From assembly GCA_009779335.1 (NCBI GenBank), contig WREM01000044.1:1-7466 (forward strand): a stretch of DNA of 7,466 nucleotides, given 5' to 3'. A program made the translations under genes and the position numbers. The notes beneath the pieces are model-generated. The model saw only the letters and a list, made by a program, of their open reading frames with translations, did no database searches and had not been told where the DNA came from. This DNA is from Streptococcaceae bacterium. GTDB taxonomy: Bacteria > Bacillota > Bacilli > Lactobacillales > Streptococcaceae. Shown piece after piece: positions 1 through 6,336 of the stretch. How positions within the stretch are numbered: the first letter of the stretch is position 1; each line of letters opens with the position of its first letter.

Positions 1-3000
1 GTTTTCTTCAGCACCCTCCATGTAAGGGGTGTAAAGATCCTCACGCACAGGTGTTAAAGTTTCAAATCGCTCTGCCATTTCTTGCGTATTGGTAATGACC
101 ACTTGACGAGCAAGTTCCTCACCTAAAAAGGCAAATTCTTCTAACATTTCATCCGTTGTACGGAAATGAGCTTGAGGAAGGGGTAATGGTTTAGCGTTTT
201 CTCCACGTCCCTGTGTCCAGTTGATTTCAGCACCCGGGCCTAGTGAACGTACAATGATTTCACGATAAACAGCATCTTCAGGATTGAGATAATGAGAGTT
301 CCCTGTTGCAAGTACAGGTAAATCCAATTCTTTTCCTAAATCAACCAATTTCCTTAATGTATTTTCAAGTTCCTTCTCATCTTTGAAACTCCCGCCGACA
401 ACTAGTGAATGGTATAAAGTAGGAGGCATAACTTCAATGAAATCATAATTTTTTGCGATATTGCGTACTTCTTCGTCAGTCTTATTGATGAGGGCATCAA
501 AAACTTCACCCACTTCACAACCCGAACCCATCAGTAAACCTTCACGGTGTTCAGCCAATACTGATTTTGGAATACGGGGTAAACCTGCAAAATAATTGAC
601 ATTCGAATAACTGACTAACTTAAAGAGATTTTTAAGTCCAACCTGTGTTTGTGCATAGAGTGTGGCATGCTTTGGTCGTACTCTCTTATATGAATCTTCG
701 GAAACTAATTGACCATTGAGTTCTAATAATGACGTCCAACCAAATCGGTCTCGCACTTCATTCAAAAAGACATAGAGCAGACGACCTGTAGCTTCTGCAT
801 CAAAGTTTGCCATGTGATGATTGTCAAGAGTAATTCCGAATTTCTTAGTCAACTGTGACAGTCCAAAACGCTTCATCTCAGGATAAAGATTACGAGCAAA
901 TTCCAAGGTGTCAATGACAGGTTGACTGATCATGGGCAAGTCGTTACGATGATAATTCATATTCATGAAACCAACGTCAAAACTTGCATTATGTGCAACT
1001 AAGATTGAACCTTGACAAAAGTCTTGAAAGGATTTGAGCACTTCATATAAGGGCTTTGCATTTTGTACATGTTCGTCCGTAATCCCTGTCAACTGAGTTG
1101 TAAATTCACTCAATCCATAACCTGGATTGATAAATTCATCAAATTCTGCAATAGGATTACCCTTGTGCATCTTTGTTCCAGCGATTTGAATAAGGTCATT
1201 ATTTACAGCAGAAAGACCTGTGGTTTCCACGTCAAAGACAACATAGGTTGACTCATACATGTCCAAATCTTGTTCATTGTAAACGATGGGAATCTTGTCT
1301 TCTACAATGTTAGCTTCAAGACCATAGATAATTTTTACCCCATGTTTTTTTCCTGCATTATGAGCTTCAGGGTAGGATTGCAAACCTCCATGGTCAGTAA
1401 TAGCAATCGCCTTATGCCCAAACTTCGCAGCAAGTGCCACTAAATCTGATGCTGCAGGGATAGCATCCATAGCAGACATATTGGTATGTGTGTGAAACTC
1501 TACCCGTTTATCCGCCTCATCTGCTTTATCCTCACGGACATTCTGTGTTGGAATCTCAACAAAATCATTGACCTGCATGACCAAATCTTTCTTGAAATCA
1601 TCACGTTGGACAGAACCACGCACACGAGCCCACATTCCTACAGAAATTTGTTTAGAAACATCAACTTCTTCCCCACGGACCCAACGTTGAATGTAAAAAC
1701 TTGACGTATAATCCGTCATTTCAAATTCTAATAAATAACTCAAGCGACCTGTCGCACGACTTTTAATCTCACGAACCTCAGCCTTAAAAATATAACCTTC
1801 AAAAATTAATGAACTGTTGTCAGAAAATTCATTGACCGAACGCATAGGTGTAATGGGTTCATTATTTTTGATTTCACGACCCATTTGAACCTTGTCTGAT
1901 TGAACTGCTTGTATTTGAAGTAAGATTTTGCTGATGTCTTCTTTGGCTTCAATCTGAACCATATCGCTAGCTGTCATAACCAAATCATCTTTGTATTGAT
2001 TATGCTGTATATCTCCACGCACACGGAACCATAGTCCTTTTGAGCTGACAATATCATCTGAACCATTGATTTCTTCTACTTGTTGAACAATTTTATCAAA
2101 CTGAGCAATGTCTTCTTCCTTACGCCCCCATTTATTAATCATAAAACTTGAAGTTTCATCCGCTATTTTCATTTCAAGAATATGATTGATTTTGCTCTCA
2201 TCATTTTTACTCTTAAATTGACGGTGTTTAGCTGAGAAGATATACCCTTCAAAAACAACACCTGAACCTTCTCCCGCAATAAAGCTCATTGATGTCACTG
2301 GACTTGTACCATTGATTTTACGTCCAAAAGCATAGCCTGTCGCAAGGGCAGTATCTACTTTTTCTTTTGTTTTCTCTTGTATTTTTTGCTCTTGAGCTTC
2401 TTGTTGTTCTTTCTTAACTTCTGCTACTTTAACTTGCGAAGCTGATTCTTCTGCTAAACGGTTAGAGATTTTTTTCTTATATTCTTCTTGATTTTGTTCG
2501 GTTAGACTTTCATCAACCACTGGACGAATGTGTATCTGTCCAAATCCAAAATCAGCGAATTTTTCTTCTAAAATGGGGAAATTCTTTGCAATGATACGAT
2601 CAAGTTGTGGATTATCTTCAATCTTGAGGTTAAACCGAACCCCCTCTTGCTCTAACTGATATTTTTTGAAAATACTTGAAAAAGAAGGGTCTGATAAACC
2701 ATCCAATGTCAAAGCATACTGGTAATATTCATTGAGCAATGCTTCCAAAAATTCTGATTGCTTGGTTTTAATGGAAATCCGAGTCTCTGCAATATTAGAA
2801 AATGCTGCCTGAGTCAAATCAACCAACATACGATAGGTTTCTAATGGGAGTGCTTTCTCGAAAAACAGCGTGAAATGCCAAAGTTTCTTTTCTGTATGAA
2901 CTTGAACATCTTCCATTTTTGCACCATCAAAATCCTGAGAACGATAAATATTCTCAGGCATTTTAATTTGATTCATTAAGATTTCAAACTGTTTATCCAT
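1..3000 (-). CDS. polC: DNA polymerase III subunit alpha, Gram-positive PolC type (N-terminal 1000 codons; 3' end outside window)
   Basis: PolC is the replicative polymerase of low-GC Gram-positives, with a built-in 3'-5' proofreading exonuclease. The frame is open from the ATG at 2998-3000 to the window edge. Visible domains: N-terminal domain (about 1-160); a charged K/E/Q-rich linker, probably coiled coil (161-220); two OB-fold copies (225-352, 374-484); PHP domain starting with HTHTNMSAMD (503-512) and ITDHG (534-538); a DEDDh exonuclease inserted in the PHP domain, with D590/E592 in FDVETTG, D675 in HNASFD, and H729/D734 in HHMANFDA; then PHP again, with ATGNSHY at 898-904. The sequence breaks off just before the polymerase core. 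The start is supported by the resemblance of MDKQFEILMNQIKMP to the streptococcal PolC N terminus as I remember it. No Shine-Dalgarno precedes it (see promoter entry). The family is usually about 1440-1470 residues; the extra OB copy would make this one longer. Confidence 0.97.
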   Translation of the reverse strand, partial: MDKQFEILMNQIKMPENIYRSQDFDGAKMEDVQVHTEKKLWHFTLFFEKALPLETYRMLVDLTQAAFSNIAETRISIKTKQSEFLEALLNEYYQYALTLDGLSDPSFSSIFKKYQLEQEGVRFNLKIEDNPQLDRIIAKNFPILEEKFADFGFGQIHIRPVVDESLTEQNQEEYKKKISNRLAEESASQVKVAEVKKEQQEAQEQKIQEKTKEKVDTALATGYAFGRKINGTSPVTSMSFIAGEGSGVVFEGYIFSAKHRQFKSKNDESKINHILEMKIADETSSFMINKWGRKEEDIAQFDKIVQQVEEINGSDDIVSSKGLWFRVRGDIQHNQYKDDLVMTASDMVQIEAKEDISKILLQIQAVQSDKVQMGREIKNNEPITPMRSVNEFSDNSSLIFEGYIFKAEVREIKSRATGRLSYLLEFEMTDYTSSFYIQRWVRGEEVDVSKQISVGMWARVRGSVQRDDFKKDLVMQVNDFVEIPTQNVREDKADEADKRVEFHTHTNMSAMDAIPAASDLVALAAKFGHKAIAITDHGGLQSYPEAHNAGKKHGVKIIYGLEANIVEDKIPIVYNEQDLDMYESTYVVFDVETTGLSAVNNDLIQIAGTKMHKGNPIAEFDEFINPGYGLSEFTTQLTGITDEHVQNAKPLYEVLKSFQDFCQGSILVAHNASFDVGFMNMNYHRNDLPMISQPVIDTLEFARNLYPEMKRFGLSQLTKKFGITLDNHHMANFDAEATGRLLYVFLNEVRDRFGWTSLLELNGQLVSEDSYKRVRPKHATLYAQTQVGLKNLFKLVSYSNVNYFAGLPRIPKSVLAEHREGLLMGSGCEVGEVFDALINKTDEEVRNIAKNYDFIEVMPPTLYHSLVVGGSFKDEKELENTLRKLVDLGKELDLPVLATGNSHYLNPEDAVYREIIVRSLGPGAEINWTQGRGENAKPLPLPQAHFRTTDEMLEEFAFLGEELARQVVITNTQEMAERFETLTPVREDLYTPYMEGAEEN
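1549..1881 (-). repeat. PolC OB-fold domain, copy 2 (canonical copy next to PHP domain)
   Basis: This segment encodes PolC residues about 374-484, directly before the PHP domain. It is the copy that best resembles the single OB domain of streptococcal PolC as I recall it (ITPM, FEG, MTDYTSSF, W-x-RVRG, DL-x-M-x-V). OB folds in this position are thought to bind single-stranded template DNA. A short linker (about 353-373) separates it from copy 1. Confidence 0.85.
1945..2328 (-). repeat. PolC OB-fold domain, copy 1 (N-terminal, divergent copy)
   Basis: This segment encodes PolC residues about 225-352. It matches the next domain in order and spacing: GRKI then P-x-T-x-M, FEGYIF (250-255), D-x-TSSF (281-286), W291, W-x-RVRG (324-329), and DLVM (339-342). 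Copy 2 has GREI, PITPM, FEGYIF (400-405), DYTSSF (430-435), W440, W-x-RVRG (457-462) and DLVM (472-475). The repeat offset is 149-150 residues in the first half. Copy 1 has about 16 extra residues between the two conserved tryptophans (around 301-316). Roughly 40 percent of residues are identical over the FEGYIF-to-W stretch by eye. Confidence 0.85.
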
Positions 3001-3007
3001 ACTAATT

Positions 3008-3016
3008 ATTGTATCA
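3008..3016 (-). promoter_or_regulatory. polC promoter: extended -10 box, likely leaderless start
   Basis: On the minus strand, TGA-TACAAT (an extended -10 element) ends at 3008, and only seven bases (aattagt) separate it from the polC ATG. With normal -10 to start-site spacing, transcription would begin at or next to the A of the ATG. There is no purine-rich Shine-Dalgarno in the interval and no good -35 at 16-18 bases. Inference: leaderless polC mRNA. The alternative is transcription from upstream (tRNA or pncA promoters) with SD-independent initiation. Confidence 0.5.
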
Positions 3017-3042
3017 AAAAATAGCATAATTATGCTATCTCT
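3016..3042 (-). terminator. Terminator of the tRNA-Ser transcript
   Basis: On the minus strand, ATAGCAT-AATT-ATGCTAT (3021-3038) is a perfect 18-base palindrome that folds into a 7-bp stem with a 4-base loop and runs into TTTTT (3016-3020). G-U and A-U pairs can lengthen the base of the stem. The stem has only two G-C pairs, so it may be leaky. It lies 21 bases after the mature tRNA 3' end and directly abuts the polC -10 element. Confidence 0.6.
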
Positions 3043-3058
3043 AATTCAATTTCACAAA

Positions 3059-3145
3059 AGGAAGGGAAGGGATTCGAACCCTCGAATGCTTTAACACATT
3101 ACACGCTTTCCAAGCGTGCTCCTTCGGCCACTCGGACACCCTTCC
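3059..3145 (-). tRNA. tRNA-Ser (anticodon GGA)
   Basis: The minus strand gives a full class II tRNA. The acceptor stem is GGAAGGG/CCCTTCC. The anticodon arm is CACGC-TTGGAAA-GCGTG with anticodon GGA, reading UCC/UCU. A long variable arm has an AATG/CATT stem, and the T arm holds TTCGAAT. The long variable arm and GGA anticodon identify serine. CCA is not encoded. Base 73 would be U (3059), whereas I would expect G from the bacterial tRNA-Ser sequences I remember. Confidence 0.95.
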
Positions 3146-3163
3146 AAAGTTGACTCTTCTAGG

Positions 3164-3193
3164 AGTATATCATTTTTTTATATGAAATAGCAA
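3164..3193 (-). promoter_or_regulatory. tRNA-Ser promoter
   Basis: On the minus strand, TTGCTA (3188-3193) lies 18 bases upstream of TATACT (3164-3169), which is preceded by TGA, giving an extended -10. The -10 lies 18 bases before the mature tRNA 5' end, so the 5' leader would be about 10-12 bases. The promoter begins directly after the pncA stop codon; no clear terminator separates the two, so pncA read-through into the tRNA is possible. Confidence 0.6.
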
Positions 3194-3199
3194 GATAAT

Positions 3200-3718
3200 T
3201 TATTGCTGATTGAATATTTTTATTTGACAAGAGGCCATTGTATCTAATGCTGATGAATGAGCTTCTAACGTAGTTCCTGCACAGCATGACGCATCTATAA
3301 AGATTTCAATTTCAGGTGCATAAGCTTTAATCAACAAAGCATTAGAAACCACACAAATATCAGTGCACAATCCGATTAATTCTACTTGCTCAAATTCTTG
3401 ATTTTGTATGTATTCAGCTAATTCTACAGAGGCAAAGGTTGATTTTTCAAATATTTTTTCATAGACAAAAAGCTGAGCTTGAGGATGAATTTCCCACCCT
3501 TTACTCCCTTTTTGACAATGCAATATAGGGAGATTCTTCCCTTCTTGTGTCTGTAAATAATTTTCCAAGTGTGTATCTTGTGTGGCGAGAAGAGCACCAT
3601 CATGATAATGAGTTAACTTATCTAAAACACTCGAAACAATGATTTGTGCTTCTTTTGTGCCCAAAGAACCATTGATAAAGTCATTCTGAAAATCAATTAA
3701 AACCAAAGCTTTTTTCAT
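3200..3718 (-). CDS. pncA: Nicotinamidase / pyrazinamidase (isochorismatase-like cysteine hydrolase)
   Basis: This cytoplasmic enzyme hydrolyses nicotinamide to nicotinic acid and ammonia in NAD salvage. The 172-residue protein fits small PncA enzymes. The expected triad is present: D9 in the opening LIDFQNDF motif, K92 in EKSTFAS, and the nucleophile C122 in GLCTDICVVSNA. D48 and H50 (ATQDTH) with H67 are the likely metal ligands. The ATG is supported by a strong Shine-Dalgarno, GAGGAGA (3724-3730), five bases upstream. It is divergent from the 51-codon gene at 3790 and followed by the tRNA-Ser promoter. Other isochorismatase-family hydrolases share this fold, but the D-K-C pattern with the D-x-H metal motif favours nicotinamidase. 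Nothing unusual in length or frame. Confidence 0.88.
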   Translation of the reverse strand: MKKALVLIDFQNDFINGSLGTKEAQIIVSSVLDKLTHYHDGALLATQDTHLENYLQTQEGKNLPILHCQKGSKGWEIHPQAQLFVYEKIFEKSTFASVELAEYIQNQEFEQVELIGLCTDICVVSNALLIKAYAPEIEIFIDASCCAGTTLEAHSSALDTMASCQIKIFNQQ

Positions 3719-3748
3719 GATGTTCTCCTCATTTTAATCTTTTTTGCA

Positions 3749-3757
3749 ATTATATCA
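3749..3757 (-). promoter_or_regulatory. pncA promoter (extended -10)
   Basis: The minus strand reads TGA-TATAAT: a consensus -10 (3749-3754) with the TGn extension (3755-3757). No convincing -35 is seen at 16-18 bases. Transcription would start near 3742, giving a leader of about 24 bases that carries the GAGGAGA ribosome site. Confidence 0.6.
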
Positions 3758-3774
3758 ATTTATTTTCAAAATAA

Positions 3775-3783
3775 TGGTAAAAT
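3775..3783 (+). promoter_or_regulatory. Promoter of the 51-codon gene (extended -10, likely leaderless)
   Basis: TGG-TAAAAT at 3775-3783 ends six bases before the ATG at 3790, so transcription would start at or next to the start codon. It lies about 24 bases from the oppositely directed pncA -10, so the two divergent promoters share one short AT-rich region. AAGG at 3784-3787 is only two bases from the ATG, too close for an ordinary Shine-Dalgarno. Confidence 0.45.
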
Positions 3784-3789
3784 AAGGTT

Positions 3790-3945
3790 ATGGGTAAATA
3801 TCAATTAGATGGTAAAGGGCAGAATTCTGTTCAAAAATTCCATGAAAAACATTCCTCAGGACAGTCCGATAAACGCTCTCGAGTTGAGGAACTGAAAAAA
3901 AGCTATTTAGAAAAGAAAAAAAATAAACCCGAAAAGAAAGGATAA
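3790..3945 (+). CDS. Small lysine-rich hypothetical protein (51 aa)
   Basis: A 51-codon frame from ATG 3790 to TAA 3943, too short for a standard length cutoff. The protein starts MGKYQLDGKGQNSVQKFHEKH and ends in a run of K/E residues (13 K, 2 R, 5 E, 2 D), so it is basic, hydrophilic and soluble, without a signal peptide or membrane segment. Residues about 29-46 could form a charged helix. I believe similar short proteins occur in lactococci and streptococci, but I cannot name a family and assign no function. Support for it being real: it fills the gap between pncA and the ABC operon, has a promoter-like box at the right distance, shows protein-like amino-acid composition, and ends at a weak hairpin. 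It may have a nucleic-acid or ribosome-associated role given its charge, but this is speculation. Confidence 0.7.
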   Translation: MGKYQLDGKGQNSVQKFHEKHSSGQSDKRSRVEELKKSYLEKKKNKPEKKG

Positions 3946-3965
3946 TATTCCCTTCTTTTTCTTTA
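3932..3965 (+). terminator. Weak hairpin, possible terminator after the 51-codon gene
   Basis: AAAGAA(A)GG at 3933-3941 can pair with CCTTCTTT at 3951-3958 with one bulged A and a loop of about nine bases. T-rich sequence makes up the distal arm and continues as TCTTTATT. The hairpin spans the stop codon of the small gene. Low GC and the bulge make it marginal; if it fails, the small gene could read through into the transporter operon. Confidence 0.35.
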
Positions 3966-3980
3966 TTCTTGCAAAAATAG

Positions 3981-3986
3981 TATAAT
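3981..3986 (+). promoter_or_regulatory. Promoter of the ABC transporter operon (consensus -10, likely leaderless)
   Basis: A perfect TATAAT at 3981-3986 ends six bases (attgac) before the ATG at 3993. No Shine-Dalgarno-like sequence lies upstream of the ATG. The preceding triplet is TAG rather than TGn, and no -35 close to consensus is seen at 16-18 bases (TTTCTT at best). The spacing predicts a transcript starting at or within a base or two of the start codon. Confidence 0.5.
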
Positions 3987-3992
3987 ATTGAC

Positions 3993-4841
3993 ATGACTAT
4001 TACATTCAAAAATGTATCCAAGAAATACCAAGAAAAAAGCGTGCTTTCTGATGTCAACTTGACCATTGAAAGTCGTGAATTTTTTGTCTTGGTTGGAGCA
4101 TCAGGTGGGGGGAAGACGACACTTCTCAAAATGATTAATCGTCTGATTGAACCTAGCTCCGGTGAGATACTCATCGATAATGAAGACATTAAAAATATGA
4201 ACCTACGTGATTTGCGTTGGCAGATTGGTTATGTTCTTCAACAAGTTGCCCTTTTCCCTAATATGACTGTCCTTGAAAATATCGGACTCATTCCTGCCAT
4301 GAAAGGTTGGAAAAAGGACAAAATAAAAGAAAAAGCCATAGAATTACTTAAACTTGTAAACTTAGATCCTGATAAATATTTAGAGGTATTACCCGCCCAA
4401 CTCTCTGGAGGAGAGGCACAACGAATAGGGATTTTACGAGCCATTGCTTCTAATCCAAAAATTATTCTTATGGATGAACCTTTTTCTGCATTGGATCCCA
4501 TTTCTCGTAAGCAACTGCAAGAGCTGATCAAAAAGCTTCAAAAAGAACTAAAAATCACAACCGTTTTTGTTACACACGATATGAATGAAGCTATGATATT
4601 GGCTGATCACATTGCCATTATGAAAGAAGGAGTACTTCAGCAAACAGGCACACCCTCTGATATTTTTCAAAATCCTGCCAATGCTTTTGTCGCTGATTTT
4701 TTCAAAGATTTTCAAGAAAACTTGGAAAGTTATAAGGTCTCAGATTTAGAAAAATTTATTGCCGATACACAACCTGAAAAATCTTTATCTCTACCTGACT
4801 TACTCAAGTCTTTGACTGCCAAGGAGGTGAAGCATGACTAG
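3993..4841 (+). CDS. choQ: Quaternary-ammonium (choline/glycine betaine-type) ABC importer, ATP-binding protein
   Basis: ATPase subunit that drives uptake of compatible solutes or choline, paired with the fused permease/binding protein next to it. All ABC motifs are present in the 282 residues: Walker A GASGGGKTT (35-43), Q-loop Q83, signature LSGGEAQR (137-144), Walker B IILMDEP (157-163), D-loop SALD (165-168) and switch H195. The downstream gene is of the OpuB/OpuC/ChoS type, which sets the substrate class. Unlike OpuAA/OpuCA-type ATPases, which carry C-terminal CBS domains used in osmotic gating, this protein ends after a short unrelated tail (about 240-282). The name follows L. lactis ChoQ; the true substrate could be choline, betaine or carnitine. 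The gene overlaps the next by 8 bases. Its start has no Shine-Dalgarno, but MTITFKNVSKKY is the normal N terminus for the family. Confidence 0.88.
   Translation: MTITFKNVSKKYQEKSVLSDVNLTIESREFFVLVGASGGGKTTLLKMINRLIEPSSGEILIDNEDIKNMNLRDLRWQIGYVLQQVALFPNMTVLENIGLIPAMKGWKKDKIKEKAIELLKLVNLDPDKYLEVLPAQLSGGEAQRIGILRAIASNPKIILMDEPFSALDPISRKQLQELIKKLQKELKITTVFVTHDMNEAMILADHIAIMKEGVLQQTGTPSDIFQNPANAFVADFFKDFQENLESYKVSDLEKFIADTQPEKSLSLPDLLKSLTAKEVKHD
4821..4830 (+). promoter_or_regulatory. Ribosome binding site of the permease/binding-protein gene
   Basis: AAGGAGGTGA is a ten-base perfect complement of the 16S rRNA 3' end and lies three bases before the ATG at 4834, with GGAGG at six bases. It sits within the end of the ATPase reading frame, so translation of the second gene is probably coupled yet independently strong, in contrast to the SD-less first gene. 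Confidence 0.9.
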
Positions 4842-6336
4842 TTTTATTTCTACATTTCAAAGCCAACAAAGTGCTTTATGGAAATCCCTGTTTGATCATA
4901 TCCAGATTTCTCTACTTTCACTCTTCATTGCTATTATCATCGGAGTCCCTCTTGCCCTTCTGCTTCGTAGATACAAGAAAATAGCAGAGTGGATTTTACA
5001 AATTACAGGAATTTTTCAAACTATTCCTAGCCTAGCTCTTTTGGGGTTATTGATTCCTTTGATTGGGATTGGAACTTTCCCCGCTGTCGTGGCACTTGTC
5101 ATCTATGCTCTTTTCCCTATCATTCAAAATACCTTCGTAGGTTTACAACAGATTGACCCCTCTTTAGAGGAAGCTGCTGTTGCCTTTGGGTTAAACTATC
5201 GAGAGCGTTTGAGTAAATATGAATTACCTCTTGCTATGCCCTTTATCATTGCAGGGATACGCACATCAAGCGTCATGATTATCGGTACCGCAACATTAGC
5301 TGCCTTGATTGGTGCAGGTGGTTTGGGGAATTTCATTCTCCTTGGAATCAATACCAATGATACAAATCTCATCCTTCTTGGAGCCATTTCTTCTGCCTTG
5401 TTAGCCATTATTTTCAGTGGTTTATTAAAGCTTTTAGAAAAGGCGGAAATCCGCACCATCATCACTTGCTTCATTCTTACTTTTATCCTTCTCTTAGGCT
5501 CTTTCTATCATCCTACAAATAAACAACCTCAGATTACCATTGGAGGAAAGTTAGGCTCTGAACCAACACTGCTTATTAATATGTACAAGGATTTGATTGA
5601 ACAAGACACAGATGTTAAAGTCAACATCAAACCCAATTTTGGAGATACGACTTTTCTCTACAATGCACTCAAATCCGATAAGATTGATATGTATCCTGAA
5701 TATTCAGGAACTATATTAACCACCTTCTTAAAAGAAAATGTGACTTCTACTGACCCTCACCAAGTTTACAATATGGCAAGAGAAGGCATTGAAAAGCAAG
5801 AGCATTTTACCTATCTTGCTCCTACCCAATTTGAAGATTCTTATGCTTTGGCTGTAAAATCTAACTTTGCTCAATCCAACCATCTCAATAATATCTCAGA
5901 CTTATCAACTGTCAATAATTTACAGGCTGGATTTGACTTAGAGTTTACACACCGTCAAGATGGATATTTAGGTTTACAGAAGCTTTACAAGCTTAACTTC
6001 CCTGTCAACACCATGCAAACCAGTCTTATCTATACAGCACTGACTTCTGATAAAGTCAATTTGGCCCAAGTTTATTCTACCGATAGCCAAATCAAACAGT
6101 ATAATTTGAAAGTGCTTAAAGACGATAAAAATCTCTTTCCCCCTTATCAAGCTGCACCCTTGTTTTCAGATAATTTATTGAAAAAATATCCTCAAATCAA
6201 ACCTGCATTGGACAAACTCTCTGGAAAAATCACCAACCAAGAAATGATTGAGATGAATTATCAAGTCAATGTTGAGCAGAAAGATCCTGATACCGTTGCC
6301 CATGATTTTCTTGTCAAGGAACATCTTATCCATTAA
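4834..6336 (+). CDS. choS: Quaternary-ammonium ABC importer, fused permease and substrate-binding protein
   Basis: This 500-residue membrane protein joins two subunits. Residues about 20-200 form the permease, with hydrophobic segments near 24-45, 52-78, 82-100, 130-165 and 180-199 and the EAA loop (EEAAVAFG, 112-119) that docks on the ATPase. A further segment (about 208-224) puts the C-terminal binding domain (230-500) outside the cell. That domain has OpuBC/ChoX-like signatures: DMYPEYSGT (285-293), FEDSYALAV (333-341), FDLEF then RQDGY (367-378), VYSTDSQI (413-420) and FPPYQAAP (435-442), whose aromatic residues are of the type that cage quaternary amines. No separate lipoprotein is needed. 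Overlap with the ATPase gene shows one operon. Substrate by homology is choline or betaine-type solutes; which one cannot be told from sequence. Confidence 0.92.
   Translation: MTSFISTFQSQQSALWKSLFDHIQISLLSLFIAIIIGVPLALLLRRYKKIAEWILQITGIFQTIPSLALLGLLIPLIGIGTFPAVVALVIYALFPIIQNTFVGLQQIDPSLEEAAVAFGLNYRERLSKYELPLAMPFIIAGIRTSSVMIIGTATLAALIGAGGLGNFILLGINTNDTNLILLGAISSALLAIIFSGLLKLLEKAEIRTIITCFILTFILLLGSFYHPTNKQPQITIGGKLGSEPTLLINMYKDLIEQDTDVKVNIKPNFGDTTFLYNALKSDKIDMYPEYSGTILTTFLKENVTSTDPHQVYNMAREGIEKQEHFTYLAPTQFEDSYALAVKSNFAQSNHLNNISDLSTVNNLQAGFDLEFTHRQDGYLGLQKLYKLNFPVNTMQTSLIYTALTSDKVNLAQVYSTDSQIKQYNLKVLKDDKNLFPPYQAAPLFSDNLLKKYPQIKPALDKLSGKITNQEMIEMNYQVNVEQKDPDTVAHDFLVKEHLIH

Noticed and set aside
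1063..1704. Two short plus-strand frames (1063-1251, 1486-1704) opposite polC
   Set aside because: They are antisense to the exonuclease, PHP and OB coding sequence, with no signals of their own.
1549..2328. OB repeat as an assembly error or recent tandem duplication
   Set aside because: The two copies share protein motifs but differ through most of their bases and one has an insertion, so this is an old duplication.
3021..3038. 18-base perfect palindrome as a regulator operator
   Set aside because: Its position after the tRNA and the T-run directly following it on the minus strand fit a terminator better, though an operator is not excluded.
3788..4189. 133-codon frame on the minus strand opposite the 51-codon gene and the start of the ATPase gene
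   Set aside because: It lies antisense to two better-supported genes, has no ribosome site, and its residues follow from reverse reading of the ABC ATPase.
4238..4531. 97-codon minus-strand frame inside the ATPase gene
   Set aside because: Antisense shadow of conserved ABC motifs; no ribosome site or family signature.
5196..5474. 92-codon minus-strand frame inside the permease gene
   Set aside because: Antisense shadow; low-complexity basic composition and no start signals.
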